Part shown: positions 59,201 through 64,000 of the stretch, in pieces | Numbering within the stretch: the stretch's first letter is position 1 | How the letters are laid out: every line of letters begins with the position of its first letter | Source: Trileptium ribeirensis | Taxonomy: Eukaryota; Nematoda; Enoplea; Enoplida; Thoracostomopsidae | Direction of reading: 5' to 3' | Assembly: GCA_030248225.1 (NCBI GenBank) | Contig: JASANE010028421.1 | Span: 62,001 to 126,000 of the forward strand | Length of the DNA stretch: 64,000 nt | Program-made: the position numbers and the translations under genes | The notes under the pieces: model-generated | Told to the model about the DNA's origin: nothing | Seen by the model: only the letters and a program-made list of their open reading frames with translations | Databases searched by the model: none

Positions 59201-60645
59201 AAATAATTTGCTTGCGGATTTAAATAATTTTGTAAATAAAATGTCTGTATGCATCTCCGAAGAAGGGCTACATAATGAAAAATACAGGTCCGGGACCTCA
59301 CTCTGTCGTCTTAGTATGTCGGACGGTGCATGAGATTGGTCAATGGCCCAGGTGCAATTTTACATCGCTGTTTATGCGCACAGGAACACATTTCAGGCCT
59401 GAAATTTTTTGGAAAAAATATATCAGTTCTCACAAAAACTCCATATAAATATTATGTACTGTCTGTGCAGAACGAAAAGCTAGAGTATGTCGCAAGTTAG
59501 AATGAAATGGAGTGAGCGTACTTTTATGTGAATTTGTGTTATTATTTGACTTGTTAATTTTAGGTAATTATCATGTCCGCAACAATGAATGTTGATGAAA
59601 TTTCGAAGTATTTCGATGGTGCTGCCGTGCTGTACATTGAAGGCAGACAATATCCTGTCGAGCTATTTTATGTTCCACAACCATTAACTGATTATATTTA
59701 TAGTTCTGTCGTAGCAGTGTTTCAGATTCACAAACTTAGGCCTGCAGAGTAAGATATTGTCTATTGTTTGCGTTTTGCACCTTCGGCGAAATAGATTTCG
59801 TCGTTGCATGATTTCATTATGTGCAATGTGTGACTCTGTTGTAATATTCGAGGACGATATCTAACGTTATACTGGAAATGACAGTACCGTAGTCATTTTG
59901 TTTTAAGATTTCGTAAGTTTTTTTGCATTTTTAGACCATATACCATTATAGTAAATGTACTTACTGCGTTGAACGGCAGCGGGTAAGTTGACGGATTTTT
60001 CCCACCTTGATGGAGTAAAGTTAAAAGCACAGATTCCGTCATGTTTTTTGACTTGACTTTTCGGTCATGTGCGAAGCGGTTCATACTTTAATATCAAGAT
60101 AGTGTATTTTGCGTAATTGAGTTTATTTTTTCTTGACTTTTTCGACAACATACTGTATTACACGATGGATTACAAAAGTTATATTGGTTCCTCGTGCTGC
60201 ATCTTAGGCATTACATCATATTTGTAGGCTTTGTATAGTCGATTCTAGTTTTCCATGGCTGTTTATTTATCCCATAGTTCTCCCCATCAATTTTTTATCC
60301 AATAGCGTTATGATAGCAAAATTATATATCGAACATTATCACCTCCTAAGTATAACAAAACAACGCGGATTGGATGCATTAAGTAAAACGATTGAGATAT
60401 TTAAGTAGGAACTCATCAGATTTTCGTCGTTGAAGAATTATATAATGTATAATTATTATTGTTTTATTTTTAGGGAGGGTATTCTTGTATTCCTCACGGG
60501 TTCTGAAGAAATCGAAGGCGTTGTGCGGCAATGTCATGAGGTGGCCAAATTATTGCCACCGCATTTGCCTAAGATATGTTTTATCTCCCTATATGCGTCA
60601 ATCCCGTATCATAATAAAGCGAAAATATTTAAACCATTAATGTCG
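23074..60645 (+). CDS. DHX33: DEAH-box RNA helicase, DHX33-like (N-terminal half, 8 exons, 3' end outside window)
   Basis: ATP-dependent RNA helicase of the DEAH/RHA family. DHX33 acts in the nucleolus in rRNA synthesis and in the cytosol in translation and RNA sensing. Joining 23074-23205, 33636-33686, 35234-35305, 44675-44728, 57359-57414, 58841-58952, 59564-59748 and 60474-60645 gives 834 nt, 278 codons, no stop. Motif I is [12 protein letters not shown] (residues about 33-44), Ia is ITQ|PRR, Ib [20 protein letters not shown], and the start of RecA2 is [10 protein letters not shown]. The DHX33 assignment rests on [34 protein letters not shown] and VFQIH, which fit DHX33 better than DHX15, DHX35 or DHX40. 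The Met at 23074 is the first after an in-frame stop at 23032, but the N-terminus is short for the family and an upstream exon is possible. Motifs V and VI and the C-terminal domains are beyond the window. Introns 1, 3 and 4 (10.4, 9.4 and 12.6 kb) carry most of the transposons. Confidence 0.88.
23206..24775. other. Intron 1, first part without recognised elements
   Basis: AT-rich sequence with frames up to 116 codons on both strands that overlap one another and have no domains. I see no transposon ends here until the hAT-like copy at 24784. Confidence 0.4.
24784..25952 (+). mobile_element. Non-autonomous hAT-like DNA element, copy 2
   Basis: It begins CAGGGAATAACCGGAACTG and ends CCGGTTACTCCCTG. 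It is flanked by a perfect 8-bp target duplication GTATATAT (24776-24783 and 25953-25960). Subterminal CCGGAA/TTCCGG clusters occur at both ends: 24815-24870 and 25870-25945. There is no transposase. It is the best-preserved member of the family in the window. Confidence 0.92.
26189..27286 (+). mobile_element. Non-autonomous hAT-like DNA element, copy 3
   Basis: It begins CAGGGAATAACCGGAACCGG and ends CCGGTTACTCCCTG, with the 8-bp flank ATATATAT on both sides (26181-26188, 27287-27294). It is shorter than copy 2, mainly because part of the left CCGGAA cluster is missing. The interior is colinear with copy 2. The low-complexity flank makes the duplication less decisive on its own. Confidence 0.88.
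28005..28795 (-). pseudogene. Gypsy integrase, interrupted
   Basis: The zinc-binding part ends with [20 protein letters not shown] and CRRCVPC; the upstream His pair is degraded. The core follows with WSRLHLD (first catalytic Asp), [33 protein letters not shown] and [12 protein letters not shown] (catalytic Glu). The middle Asp of the usual SDNG block is lost at a stop near 28240. Several frame changes occur, so the protein cannot be made. Confidence 0.88.
28856..29203 (-). pseudogene. Gypsy RNase H fragment
   Basis: The blocks [20 protein letters not shown] and [16 protein letters not shown] are the classic Ty3/Gypsy RNase H sequence. The Glu of KEAPAI and the Asp of VRDHRPL sit at the catalytic positions. 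[17 protein letters not shown] follows as usual. Only the start of the domain is missing. Confidence 0.9.
29931..30175. repeat. Tandem duplication of a ~120-bp unit
   Basis: Unit 1 (about 29931-30053) and unit 2 (about 30054-30175) share 'ggtgataggaaaga.tga', 'ttgtaag', 'aaaagatg', 'ttttaag.aaccca.tccgacca.ccgtacc' and 'gggtgtcct'. Both end in 'atgtggctg' or 'atcatggctg'. Identity is roughly 85-90% by eye. Confidence 0.75.
30600..31050 (+). repeat. Unclassified dispersed element U, copy 1
   Basis: It starts near 'gtttgaaatcgtcgccccag' and contains a CTAGGAATTGTCGG block, a 'caacctccctgggacat' block and a coding-like tail. The tail reads [20 protein letters not shown] on the + strand. Two further copies lie at 35365-35985 (-) and 52195-52815 (+). 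Function and class are unknown. Confidence 0.65.
31051..31921. other. Intron 1 sequence without recognised elements
   Basis: This is AT-rich DNA between element U copy 1 and the 553-bp tandem repeat. No frame or repeat was recognised. Confidence 0.35.
31922..33025. repeat. Two tandem copies of a 553-bp unit
   Basis: Unit A (31922-32472) and unit B (32475-33025) align over their full length with an exact 553-bp offset and only a few percent difference. Both open with 'atgaactggtggag.gccaaaa' and close with 'gagccgcggttaagcaaatacg'. The unit has no long frame and no terminal repeats. This looks like a recent unequal-exchange or replication-slippage duplication inside intron 1. Confidence 0.92.
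33026..33635. other. Intron 1, 3' part
   Basis: AT-rich sequence with three loosely repeated phrases of the form 'ttttgaggttgct.aaa..atgac.gc' (33240-33430) and a polypyrimidine stretch just before the exon 2 acceptor. No gene is seen. Confidence 0.4.
33636..33686 (+). CDS. DHX33: DHX33-like exon 2 (51 nt)
   Basis: The acceptor is TTTTAG and the donor GTACGA; it is in phase 0 at both ends. It encodes [17 protein letters not shown], matching the family segment between motif I and motif Ia. The conserved TQ is split from PRR by the next intron. The small size makes it easy for gene finders to miss. Confidence 0.82.
33687..35233. other. Intron 2
   Basis: This 1.55-kb intron has GTACGA...TTCTAG borders. 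It contains short frames (33800-34048, 34310-34570) without domains. No transposon was recognised. Confidence 0.5.
35234..35305 (+). CDS. DHX33: DHX33-like exon 3 (72 nt)
   Basis: The acceptor is TTCTAG and the donor GTGAGT; both ends are in phase 0. It encodes [17 protein letters not shown] and then QCDLGTK, completing motif Ia (TQ|PRR), which contacts RNA. It is flanked by reverse-oriented repeat DNA starting within 60 bp of the donor. Confidence 0.9.
35365..35985 (-). repeat. Unclassified dispersed element U, copy 2
   Basis: Read on the - strand it matches 52195-52815 over about 600 bp. Shared blocks are 'atcaataaata', 'ttttgatgcc', 'gggtttgaaatcgtcaccc', 'ttagcgtggttcgccga', 'tcttgggaccgacc' and the end 'gaggttacgatagcc'. 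An 87-codon frame (35674-35411) ends [28 protein letters not shown], similar to the other copies. Confidence 0.72.
36000..36243 (+). repeat. Left arm of a fold-back structure
   Basis: About 240 bp that recur in inverted orientation at 37859-38094. Matching phrases include 'gaggtgaa..gaatgacacccc', 'ggggcgctgatcacgaat', 'gttcccgagatatgacc' and 'gtaggtcgactcggcagccgtcagtaacttgatgtgagaacgcatcgcgtat'. Identity is near 90%. Confidence 0.82.
36423..36493 (-). tRNA. tRNA gene, anticodon read as GUA (Tyr) with atypical body
   Basis: The - strand folds into a full 71-nt cloverleaf. The acceptor is GGCCCCA with TGGGGCC plus discriminator A. The D-arm is GTGT-AGTGGTA-GCGC. The anticodon arm is CTGGT-CTGTAGA-TCCAG, with a T-T pair next to the loop. 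The variable loop is AGAC and the T-arm is CCGGG-TTCGATT-CCTGG. A box and B box (GGTTCGATTCC) are intact, so RNA polymerase III could transcribe it. The loop places GTA at 34-36. However, animal tRNA-Tyr genes carry an intron and start C1:G72; this one has no intron and G1:C72, and its body resembles Gln/Glu/Asp tRNAs. Identity is therefore uncertain; it may be a mutated copy or a SINE source. Confidence 0.8.
36624..36691 (+). pseudogene. tRNA-Pro-like pseudogene or SINE head
   Basis: TGGCTTAGTGGTATGATTA closely follows the A box and D-arm of animal tRNA-Pro, and AGTTCAAGCCC is a good B box. The anticodon stem does not pair (ATAGC against CCTGA), the acceptor is poor, and no proline anticodon is in place. 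It could be a dead tRNA or the promoter part of a short interspersed element. Confidence 0.55.
37650..37748. repeat. Short tandem duplication, 49-bp period
   Basis: Two copies of a unit beginning AAGGATGCAAA and containing 'gacagacaag.gcgtgagaaaatctttttcagtaaa' start at 37651 and 37700. Only four or five differences separate them. Confidence 0.85.
37859..38094 (+). repeat. Right arm of the fold-back structure
   Basis: The inverted partner of 36000-36243. The arms are separated by about 1.6 kb that carries the tRNA gene, the tRNA-like sequence and the 49-bp duplication. Outside the arms the flanks differ, so the homology ends sharply near 'ccgccc'. Confidence 0.82.
38095..39880. other. Intron 3 sequence without recognised genes
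   Basis: Several frames of 60-130 codons (for example 38597-38938 and 39613-40008) overlap each other and show no domain. The phrase 'tggacccaaaaaa..tttgctggacccagg' occurs at about 39054 and 39341, a small internal duplication. Confidence 0.4.
40392..41493. mobile_element. TA-flanked MITE-like element with palindrome array
   Basis: The terminal inverted repeats read (A)TGCGCGACTAAACTTAAAA at the left end, and the same sequence in inverse at the right (41469-41493). A TA dinucleotide lies on each side (40390-40391, 41494-41495). The corresponding place in arm B of the inverted repeat has no such insert, which gives an empty site and supports a TA duplication as in Tc1/mariner-type elements. 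No transposase frame is present. The interior carries seven copies of a 12-bp palindrome (see separate entry). Confidence 0.78.
40637..41273. repeat. Array of the palindrome TGTTCGCGAACA
   Basis: Perfect copies lie at 40751-40762, 41081-41092 and 41115-41126. Copies with one or two changes lie at 40637 (TGTTCGCCAACA), 40970 (TGTTCGCAAACA), 41147 (CGTTCACGAACA) and 41262 (TGTTCACGAACA). Several half-sites (ttcgaac, tgttcac) lie between them. Spacing is irregular (22-220 bp). Confidence 0.9.
42280..42420. repeat. AT-rich low-complexity tract
   Basis: Almost pure A/T with overlapping TTATTTA, TATTTAT and ATATAT motifs. It corresponds in arm B to the longer A/T-rich stretch at 48590-49080, showing that this part expands and contracts. 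Confidence 0.8.
42841..44674. other. Intron 3, 3' part
   Basis: No gene is seen. From 43340 to 43780 the sequence is a degenerate mixture of short words (ggtac, ataacggtac, atgatac, caataac). It resembles the reverse complement of the 3' tail of the LINE fragment at 45870-46060, so it is probably the tail of a similar LINE. A pyrimidine-rich stretch leads into the exon 4 acceptor. Confidence 0.5.
44675..44728 (+). CDS. DHX33: DHX33-like exon 4 (54 nt)
   Basis: The acceptor is ATTTCAG and the donor GTGCGT (weak but acceptable); both ends are in phase 0. It encodes [18 protein letters not shown], the DEAH-family 'VGYxVRFE' segment. Its length up to the following YMTDG equals that in DHX33. It sits between the two arms of a large inverted repeat. 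Confidence 0.82.
45172..45417. mobile_element. 246-bp MITE with TTA target duplication
   Basis: The ends AGGTGTGTTCACACGTTCAAA and, in inverse, AGGCGTGTTCACACGCTCAAA differ at two positions. They are flanked by TTA on both sides (45169-45171 and 45418-45420). An inner copy of the motif GTGTGAACAC lies at about 45243. A 3-bp TTA duplication points to the PIF/Harbinger group. It has no coding capacity. Confidence 0.88.
45590..46070 (+). mobile_element. CR1-like LINE 3' end fragment with AT-rich tail
   Basis: [20 protein letters not shown] (from about 45640) matches [20 protein letters not shown] in the reverse fragment at 55360-55935, which is joined to clear ORF2 sequence. The stretch that follows is a degenerate repeat of short words (tattgttat, cgttac, tattgct) as found at LINE 3' tails. 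It is interrupted by the RTE element at about 46070. Confidence 0.6.
46296..46712 (+). pseudogene. RTE reverse transcriptase, N-terminal part
   Basis: [36 protein letters not shown] (first catalytic Asp) and [16 protein letters not shown] are the hallmark blocks of RTE-clade reverse transcriptase. The frame stops at 46712. The sequence moves to another frame within about 15 bases, where [20 protein letters not shown] follows, so a frameshift rather than a missing domain separates the two parts. Confidence 0.92.
46730..47584 (+). pseudogene. RTE reverse transcriptase, C-terminal part
   Basis: Contains [12 protein letters not shown] (catalytic YADD), [50 protein letters not shown] and [18 protein letters not shown], in the normal order of RTE elements. 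It is open to a stop at 47582-47584. It is the longest intact transposon frame in the second half of the window. Confidence 0.93.
48160..50120 (-). repeat. Arm B of the large inverted repeat
   Basis: The reverse-oriented partner of 39900-42840. It lacks the TA-flanked MITE but has a longer A/T-rich core (48590-49080). No protein domain was recognised. It may be a long terminal repeat or an old non-autonomous element. Confidence 0.68.
50121..52194. other. Intron 4 sequence without recognised genes
   Basis: Frames up to 75 codons only. The region may belong to the same long repeats as arm B and element U. Upstream of element U, the phrase 'gccctgatgtatgcgcgattt' resembles the outer edge of the fold-back arm near 35990. 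No firm assignment is possible. Confidence 0.35.
52195..52815 (+). repeat. Unclassified dispersed element U, copy 3
   Basis: Matches element U copy 2 from 'atcaataaata' (52218) to 'gaggttacgatagcc' (52797-52811). Near the end one frame reads [20 protein letters not shown], again matching the coding-like tail of the other copies. It ends directly at an R1/I-like LINE. Confidence 0.72.
52816..53477 (+). pseudogene. R1/I-like reverse transcriptase fragment
   Basis: [12 protein letters not shown] holds the SDD form of the catalytic loop. [83 protein letters not shown] and [20 protein letters not shown] follow as expected. An in-frame TGA (53121-53123) stands where these proteins have Trp (SWKP). 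The upstream fingers and palm are missing. Confidence 0.88.
53645..54010 (+). pseudogene. RNase H domain of the R1/I-like LINE
   Basis: Blocks are MYGSA (family TDGS, the first catalytic Asp replaced by Tyr), [16 protein letters not shown] (catalytic Glu), [20 protein letters not shown] (catalytic Asp) and [17 protein letters not shown] (catalytic His region). A stop and at least one frameshift lie between them, so it is non-functional. Confidence 0.85.
54371..54805 (+). mobile_element. hAT-like element, copy 4 (right end only)
   Basis: From 'ttcaatgtagactgattta' to the CCGGAA-rich right end, this matches the last 470 bp of copies 2 and 3. The terminal CCCTG is damaged by a small insertion (ttactagcttctccc), and no 8-bp duplication is found. 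It starts exactly where the R1/I-like LINE ends. Confidence 0.8.
54860..55300. repeat. Degenerate repeat with GGCAAAATTTT and GGGGCC words
   Basis: Phrases such as 'ccccttggcaaaattttggg', 'gcccccggttc' and 'gggcccctggttcatgccccctggcaaaattttcagcgaatagagagccc' recur within it. They also resemble 22640-22990 and, in reverse, 63300-63500. It is probably an old dispersed element. No frame is convincing. Confidence 0.5.
55360..55935 (-). mobile_element. CR1-like LINE, 5'-truncated 3' end
   Basis: Read on the - strand: [53 protein letters not shown] and a stop, then a 3' region. These are the closing blocks of CR1/Jockey-like ORF2. It is cut near 55935. The 3' region shares a sequence ([12 protein letters not shown] in translation) with the fragment at 45590-46070. 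Confidence 0.78.
55936..57358. other. Intron 4, 3' part
   Basis: No coding region or clear repeat. Contains short homopolymer runs and a pyrimidine-rich stretch before the exon 5 acceptor. Confidence 0.45.
57359..57414 (+). CDS. DHX33: DHX33-like exon 5 (56 nt)
   Basis: The acceptor is CTTTTAG. The donor GTTAGT leaves phase 2, completed by the first base of exon 6. It encodes [18 protein letters not shown] plus Lys across the junction and contains motif Ib (TDGILLRE). Confidence 0.87.
57415..58840. other. Intron 5
   Basis: 1.43 kb, GTTAGT...CTTCTAG. No transposon or frame was recognised. Confidence 0.7.
58841..58952 (+). CDS. DHX33: DHX33-like exon 6, DEAH motif
   Basis: The acceptor is CTTCTAG and the donor GTAGTT. 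It encodes [20 protein letters not shown] and then [21 protein letters not shown] is motif II (Walker B), where Asp-Glu coordinate magnesium and activate water for ATP hydrolysis. GVVKAA..KR is a DHX33-like feature. Confidence 0.95.
58953..59563. other. Intron 6
   Basis: 611 bp, GTAGTT...TTTTAG, AT-rich, with no recognised element. Confidence 0.8.
59564..59748 (+). CDS. DHX33: DHX33-like exon 7, SAT motif
   Basis: The acceptor is TTTTAG. The donor GTAAGA leaves phase 2. It begins [17 protein letters not shown], so it carries motif III (SAT), which couples ATP hydrolysis to unwinding. It continues with [15 protein letters not shown] and [13 protein letters not shown], both close to DHX33. Confidence 0.95.
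59749..60473. other. Intron 7
   Basis: 725 bp, GTAAGA...TTTTTAG, AT-rich, with no recognised element. Confidence 0.8.
60474..60645 (+). CDS. DHX33: DHX33-like exon 8, start of RecA2
   Basis: The acceptor is TTTTTAG and the donor GTATGT; the exon ends in phase 0. It encodes [20 protein letters not shown] (motif IV region) and then a segment ending in [20 protein letters not shown] and two more codons, as expected at the start of the second RecA domain. The next exon (motif V, 'TNIAETS') was not found before 64000. Confidence 0.95.
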
Positions 60646-60689
60646 GTATGTTGGGTACTTTGTTACTTTTAAACGAATTCATCTAACAG

Positions 60690-62500
60690 AATTAGGTGAA
60701 GCGTATAATTTCACGAATGTCGAAGTTCAACAAGTAGCGGAATAATGTTAACTGTGTAGCAAGTGTCCAACACGTAGAAGGTGGTTCAATCCAACGCACC
60801 AATGAACATTGATCGTTGTAGTGCATACAAAAAACTTGGGGTATGAACATAATACGAAGCCAGTCATCAGATTGCATCTTGCGGCTAAAAATTGATACTT
60901 TTTCGTCGCCAAGTGAGCGTTGACAGCGAAACGATTTGTGGTCGAGCGAAACCCCAGGAAGATGGTGGTCGGTTAAATAGCTGCTCGAAATGTTTGCACC
61001 ACATGTTGTGCGTTGTCTCATATCGAGGAAGACGTTACCACTTGTTTCACGGATCGTTTTACAACCGGTAGCAGTTCTCGTAATCTTGCACATGATTTTG
61101 AACAAGGTGTTCTTATCATAGGTGGTTTGGGTGATTAATGTCTTCTGCCTGCTGTAGCTACCAATTCAGCATCTTTGTCTGTCTTGATGTCTTGAGCGAT
61201 CTCTTCTTCAAGATCTAACGCATCGTAGTCTGGTTTAGAGGCAATTACACGACACTGAAATATTTTTGTTAACATTGCATTAGAAATCCATGATACTTTC
61301 TTGGCTTGGCGCCGCAGCGGAGCTGTCGCATGTTGCTGTGTGAGCCAGTCGAGAATAATTTCTCAGGTAAACTGAATGTCCTCGTCATCATCAACAGAGC
61401 GCTCCTGGAAACTGTGGCGTAGTGAGACCTGAAAAACTTTGCACACGTTAGTGTCATTGTAGTCCTAGTATCTATGGTGGCTCAGCGCTGATTTTACGAC
61501 CGAAATTCGTAATTTGAAGCACAAATGCAATAGTAATAGTGCTTGATCAGAATCCAGTAGATTACCCCAGCATGAGCAGTAGCATTAGTCCCGGTTCCCG
61601 GTCTCTATGTTTGCTCAGCGCTGATCTTCCGACCGAAATGGGTAGATAATTTGATGTGCAAATGCAACAGTAATAGCGCGTGATAACAATTCAGTAGATT
61701 ACCACAGCATGAGCCTCAGAATTTTATGGAAAATTTCTGTCTATGGTCAATTAGCATGTGATCTAGGTGCAGCCATTTAGCACCACGCATTTTTCGCATT
61801 GCAAGGTGTGTATACTGACGATGTTTAATAAAGCGAGGCGTATGTGGCAGCTTAGAGCAGTCGACAGTCGTCGATTCTGCGACCACAAGTGAACCGGCCT
61901 AGGCTCTTCACCATCTATCCTGGATCCAATTAAGTGTTGAAAATGATAGCTAAAATAAGCTAAATAAGCCCGATTTACAGCACTGAAACAAGCGGCGTAT
62001 TATGTCTTTGTTAAACCCATTTTTATCTTCCACCGGTGCGTCATCATATGCGGGGTATAGACACTCACTAAAGTCAAATTACCGGCGAATAGTGGAGCCG
62101 TATCAGAAACTCAGTGACTTAGAGGCGTCCATTCATGGATGCAGTCGAGTTTGCTCCTGTAGGCAGCGATACTGACACCGCTTGGTTTTTGTTTGTTGGA
62201 AATTTTTTAATTTGTTTTTTGTTGGTTTTTGTCGCATTTTTGTTGGTTTTGTTCCTCAGCAGAGACATAAAAGATGTAACTGGTAGTGAGGTTCGAAGGT
62301 GGCTCCATGACGACAGTTTTACTCTCGTTTAGTCAAATCTCAGACAGGTTGGCAATATCGACATGCTTATTCAGAAATGTCTTGTCAAGCAGCTCTTTGT
62401 TGCTCTGTGGAAGTAAGGATTTAACATGCCACGATAATAGTTTTTGATTTCATGTTAAGGAGTTTTGGCGCTGTTCGCTTATTTAACACGGTACCCGCAA
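60690..62500 (-). mobile_element. RTE-type LINE 5' half: endonuclease and linker, reverse orientation
   Basis: On the - strand, with many frame changes, the order is as follows. An endonuclease N-terminus contains LLDKTFLNKHVDIANLSEI (about 62395-62340). An endonuclease middle contains GNLTLVSVYTP (about 62080-62040). A linker contains FQVSLRHSFQE, KKVSWISNAML and DALDLEEEIAQDIKTDKDAE (61440-61150). The pre-RT block CKITRTATGCKTIRETSGNV then MWCKHFEQLFNRPP comes at about 61100-60950. This is the RTE order up to the point where the RT would begin; the RT is missing. It lies in intron 8 of the helicase gene. Confidence 0.7.
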
Positions 62501-63290
62501 CGTTAAGAGGTACACGAGCGTCCTGTACCCAGGACGTGGCAGCAGTACTATGGCTAAGAGCCAGAAGTTACCGGGATGATAATACCTGTTGGGTTTCCAG
62601 GCTGAAAAGGGGTTTCTCCATCCATGGGCGCGTAGTCGTTATTCAACCGATGGATGCCAGACAGATGTTTCCGTCAACCATCCAGGACAGAGATAGCTGA
62701 ATCCCAGACAGACCTCGCAGACTCGGATAGCTTTATCGCGGTTCATCACCCACTAGCTCGTCTACTGGTTATAGCACCAGTAGGAGGCTTTCGCTAACTG
62801 CTTGATATCGATGCGATATCTGGCATTTTGTAGGAAATAGCCGTGAGCGACTCTAGACCTGACAGAACCTTCCAATGATGCCAATTACGCATGTTTTAGC
62901 CGGTGTTCGCATACTTACCCAGGGTGAATGGTTGTTGAAAGGAAAAACCCTGTCCTTAAACTTCAGTAATGAGACAATTACAATACATGATATGATATGA
63001 CCGTAGCTCAACGGCATTCCGCAACGAACAATGGGCCGTTTGGGCGCTGTGATACATGTTCGGTTTTTATAAAGTTATGCTTATCTCTCTGCCCTCTCCG
63101 CTGCTTGACGGGCAAAGGTTAACACAAAGGCTAGGACCACTGCTTATAACTGGTGGTTTTAAAGGTTTTGGGTACCATTTATGTAAAACTAGCCCTCTTT
63201 TTATTCATGAATAGTGAAAAAATACAAATGGCTTCTAGGGCCCTGCAGGCTTCAAATAGTCAGGGGCGCTTACAATCTCAGGAACCACCT
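62501..63290. other. Sequence upstream of the RTE fragment
   Basis: No frame with a domain. The part near 62500-62720 may be the 5' non-coding region of the reverse RTE element, because the endonuclease starts just beyond it. The remainder is unassigned. Confidence 0.35.
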
Positions 63291-63299
63291 GTTCTATTA

Positions 63300-63500
63300 T
63301 CTGGCTAGCCCAAACCTCGAAAATTGTGGCCCAGCTGTTGAGGGTGCCGGATTTTGCCGGGGGGCCAATTTTTTGCGAGATTTTGTTGCGTTTAGACGTT
63401 TATTTTCTCAGCAGGGGGCTTTGAATGGGGGTACCCGAATTTTTGCCAGGGGTACCTCCGTTTTGCCGGGGCACAGCCGAAAATGCCGGCCCCCCCACTT
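63300..63500 (-). repeat. Copy of the GGCAAAATTTT/GGGGCC repeat
   Basis: Shares phrases such as 'ggattttgccggggggcc', 'aatttttgccagggg' and 'ggcccccccactttgg' with the reverse complement of 54860-55300. Homology is patchy. Confidence 0.45.
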
Positions 63501-63754
63501 TGGACTAGCCAGATTATACCGGAAGGCCATAATGGGGGAGTTAGTTTTCGCCTTCTAATTCAGACCTTAATTACCACTTTGGACACGAGCAGACTACGAA
63601 TACCAACTGAGTTATACCTAATAAGGCCTTTAACACCCATTGTAGTCAGTTTGCGTCACATGCCAACATTGACAGCCTGGTCCAAAATTTTCAGCAGCTT
63701 TCTCAAAAAATTGTTTTCAAATTCTTGATTACAACACCAATGGATTTACTACCT

Positions 63755-64000
63755 CCGGACATTGTGTTATGAATTGTAAAACTAAAAATATTATTTAATT
63801 TCGTGCGCCAAATGTAATATATAAAGTATATAGGTGAAACTAGTACATCGCTCAAAGAACGCTTCAGAGAGCACAAAAATACCGTCTTGAATAATAACAA
63901 AAAACGTAGTACAACCCTTGCTGACCATTTCAACAATGGTATATGCGCTCACCTTCGGACACGAGAGCCCAAATCATAGAAAAAATTGATGACAGCATTG
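63755..64000 (+). pseudogene. Penelope-like element, GIY-YIG endonuclease fragment
   Basis: CVMNCKTKNII, then YIGETSTSLKERFREHKNT, then TLADHFNNGIC and IIEKIDDSI form the GIY-YIG endonuclease of Penelope-like retroelements. The YIG motif, the Arg of LKERFREH and the upstream Cys pair typical of these elements can be seen. The frame changes at least twice (near 63825 and 63975), and the fragment runs off the window. No Penelope reverse transcriptase is present upstream. Confidence 0.8.

Noticed and set aside
61140..61190. VATNSAS-like translation as the motif V exon of the helicase
   Set aside because: No acceptor/donor pair, wrong following residues, and the same bases belong to the reverse RTE linker.

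Overview
The window looks like nuclear DNA of an invertebrate animal. It holds one protein-coding gene split by spliceosomal introns, set in a dense and mostly decayed field of transposable elements: non-LTR retrotransposons, Ty3/Gypsy elements, hAT-like DNA elements, MITEs and a Penelope-like fragment. I cannot name the species. The mixture would fit a flatworm or another invertebrate with large introns, but no sequence here settles it.

The host gene is on the + strand and enters from about 23.07 kb. I could splice eight exons by eye (23074-23205, 33636-33686, 35234-35305, 44675-44728, 57359-57414, 58841-58952, 59564-59748, 60474-60645). They give one open 278-codon frame with GT/AG borders and matching phases. 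The product carries, in order, the DEAH-helicase motifs I ([12 protein letters not shown]), Ia (ITQ|PRR), Ib (TDGILLRE), II (DEAH), III (SAT) and IV region ([10 protein letters not shown]). It reads best as the N-terminal half of DHX33, a nucleolar/cytosolic RNA helicase. The C-terminal half must lie beyond 64 kb. Introns 1, 3 and 4 are 9-13 kb each and are largely built of transposons.

Layout. 0-8 kb: a reverse-oriented LTR, a hAT-like element, a pair of 660-bp direct repeats and unassigned sequence. 8.1-22.3 kb: a nested LTR-retrotransposon locus. Its 5' LTR, gag, protease and a partial 3' LTR are split by two CR1/Jockey-like LINEs (one +, one -), and a second related LTR plus gag start abuts it. 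23-34 kb: exon 1 and intron 1, with two hAT-like copies, a reverse Gypsy pol remnant, and 120-bp and 553-bp tandem duplications. 35-45 kb: exons 3 and 4, with a fold-back structure carrying a tRNA gene and a tRNA-like sequence, and arm A of a large inverted repeat containing a TA-flanked element full of the palindrome TGTTCGCGAACA. 45-56 kb: a small TTA-flanked MITE, an RTE-type LINE, arm B of the inverted repeat, an R1/I-like LINE with an RNase H domain, and LINE 3' ends. 57-61 kb: exons 5-8. 60.7-64 kb: a reverse RTE 5' region and a GIY-YIG endonuclease of a Penelope-like element.

All retrotransposon reading frames are interrupted, so none is clearly active. The least damaged is the LINE at 10.1-13.2 kb, with four in-frame stops and one frameshift over about 3 kb. 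All names come from motifs read by eye; no database search was possible.
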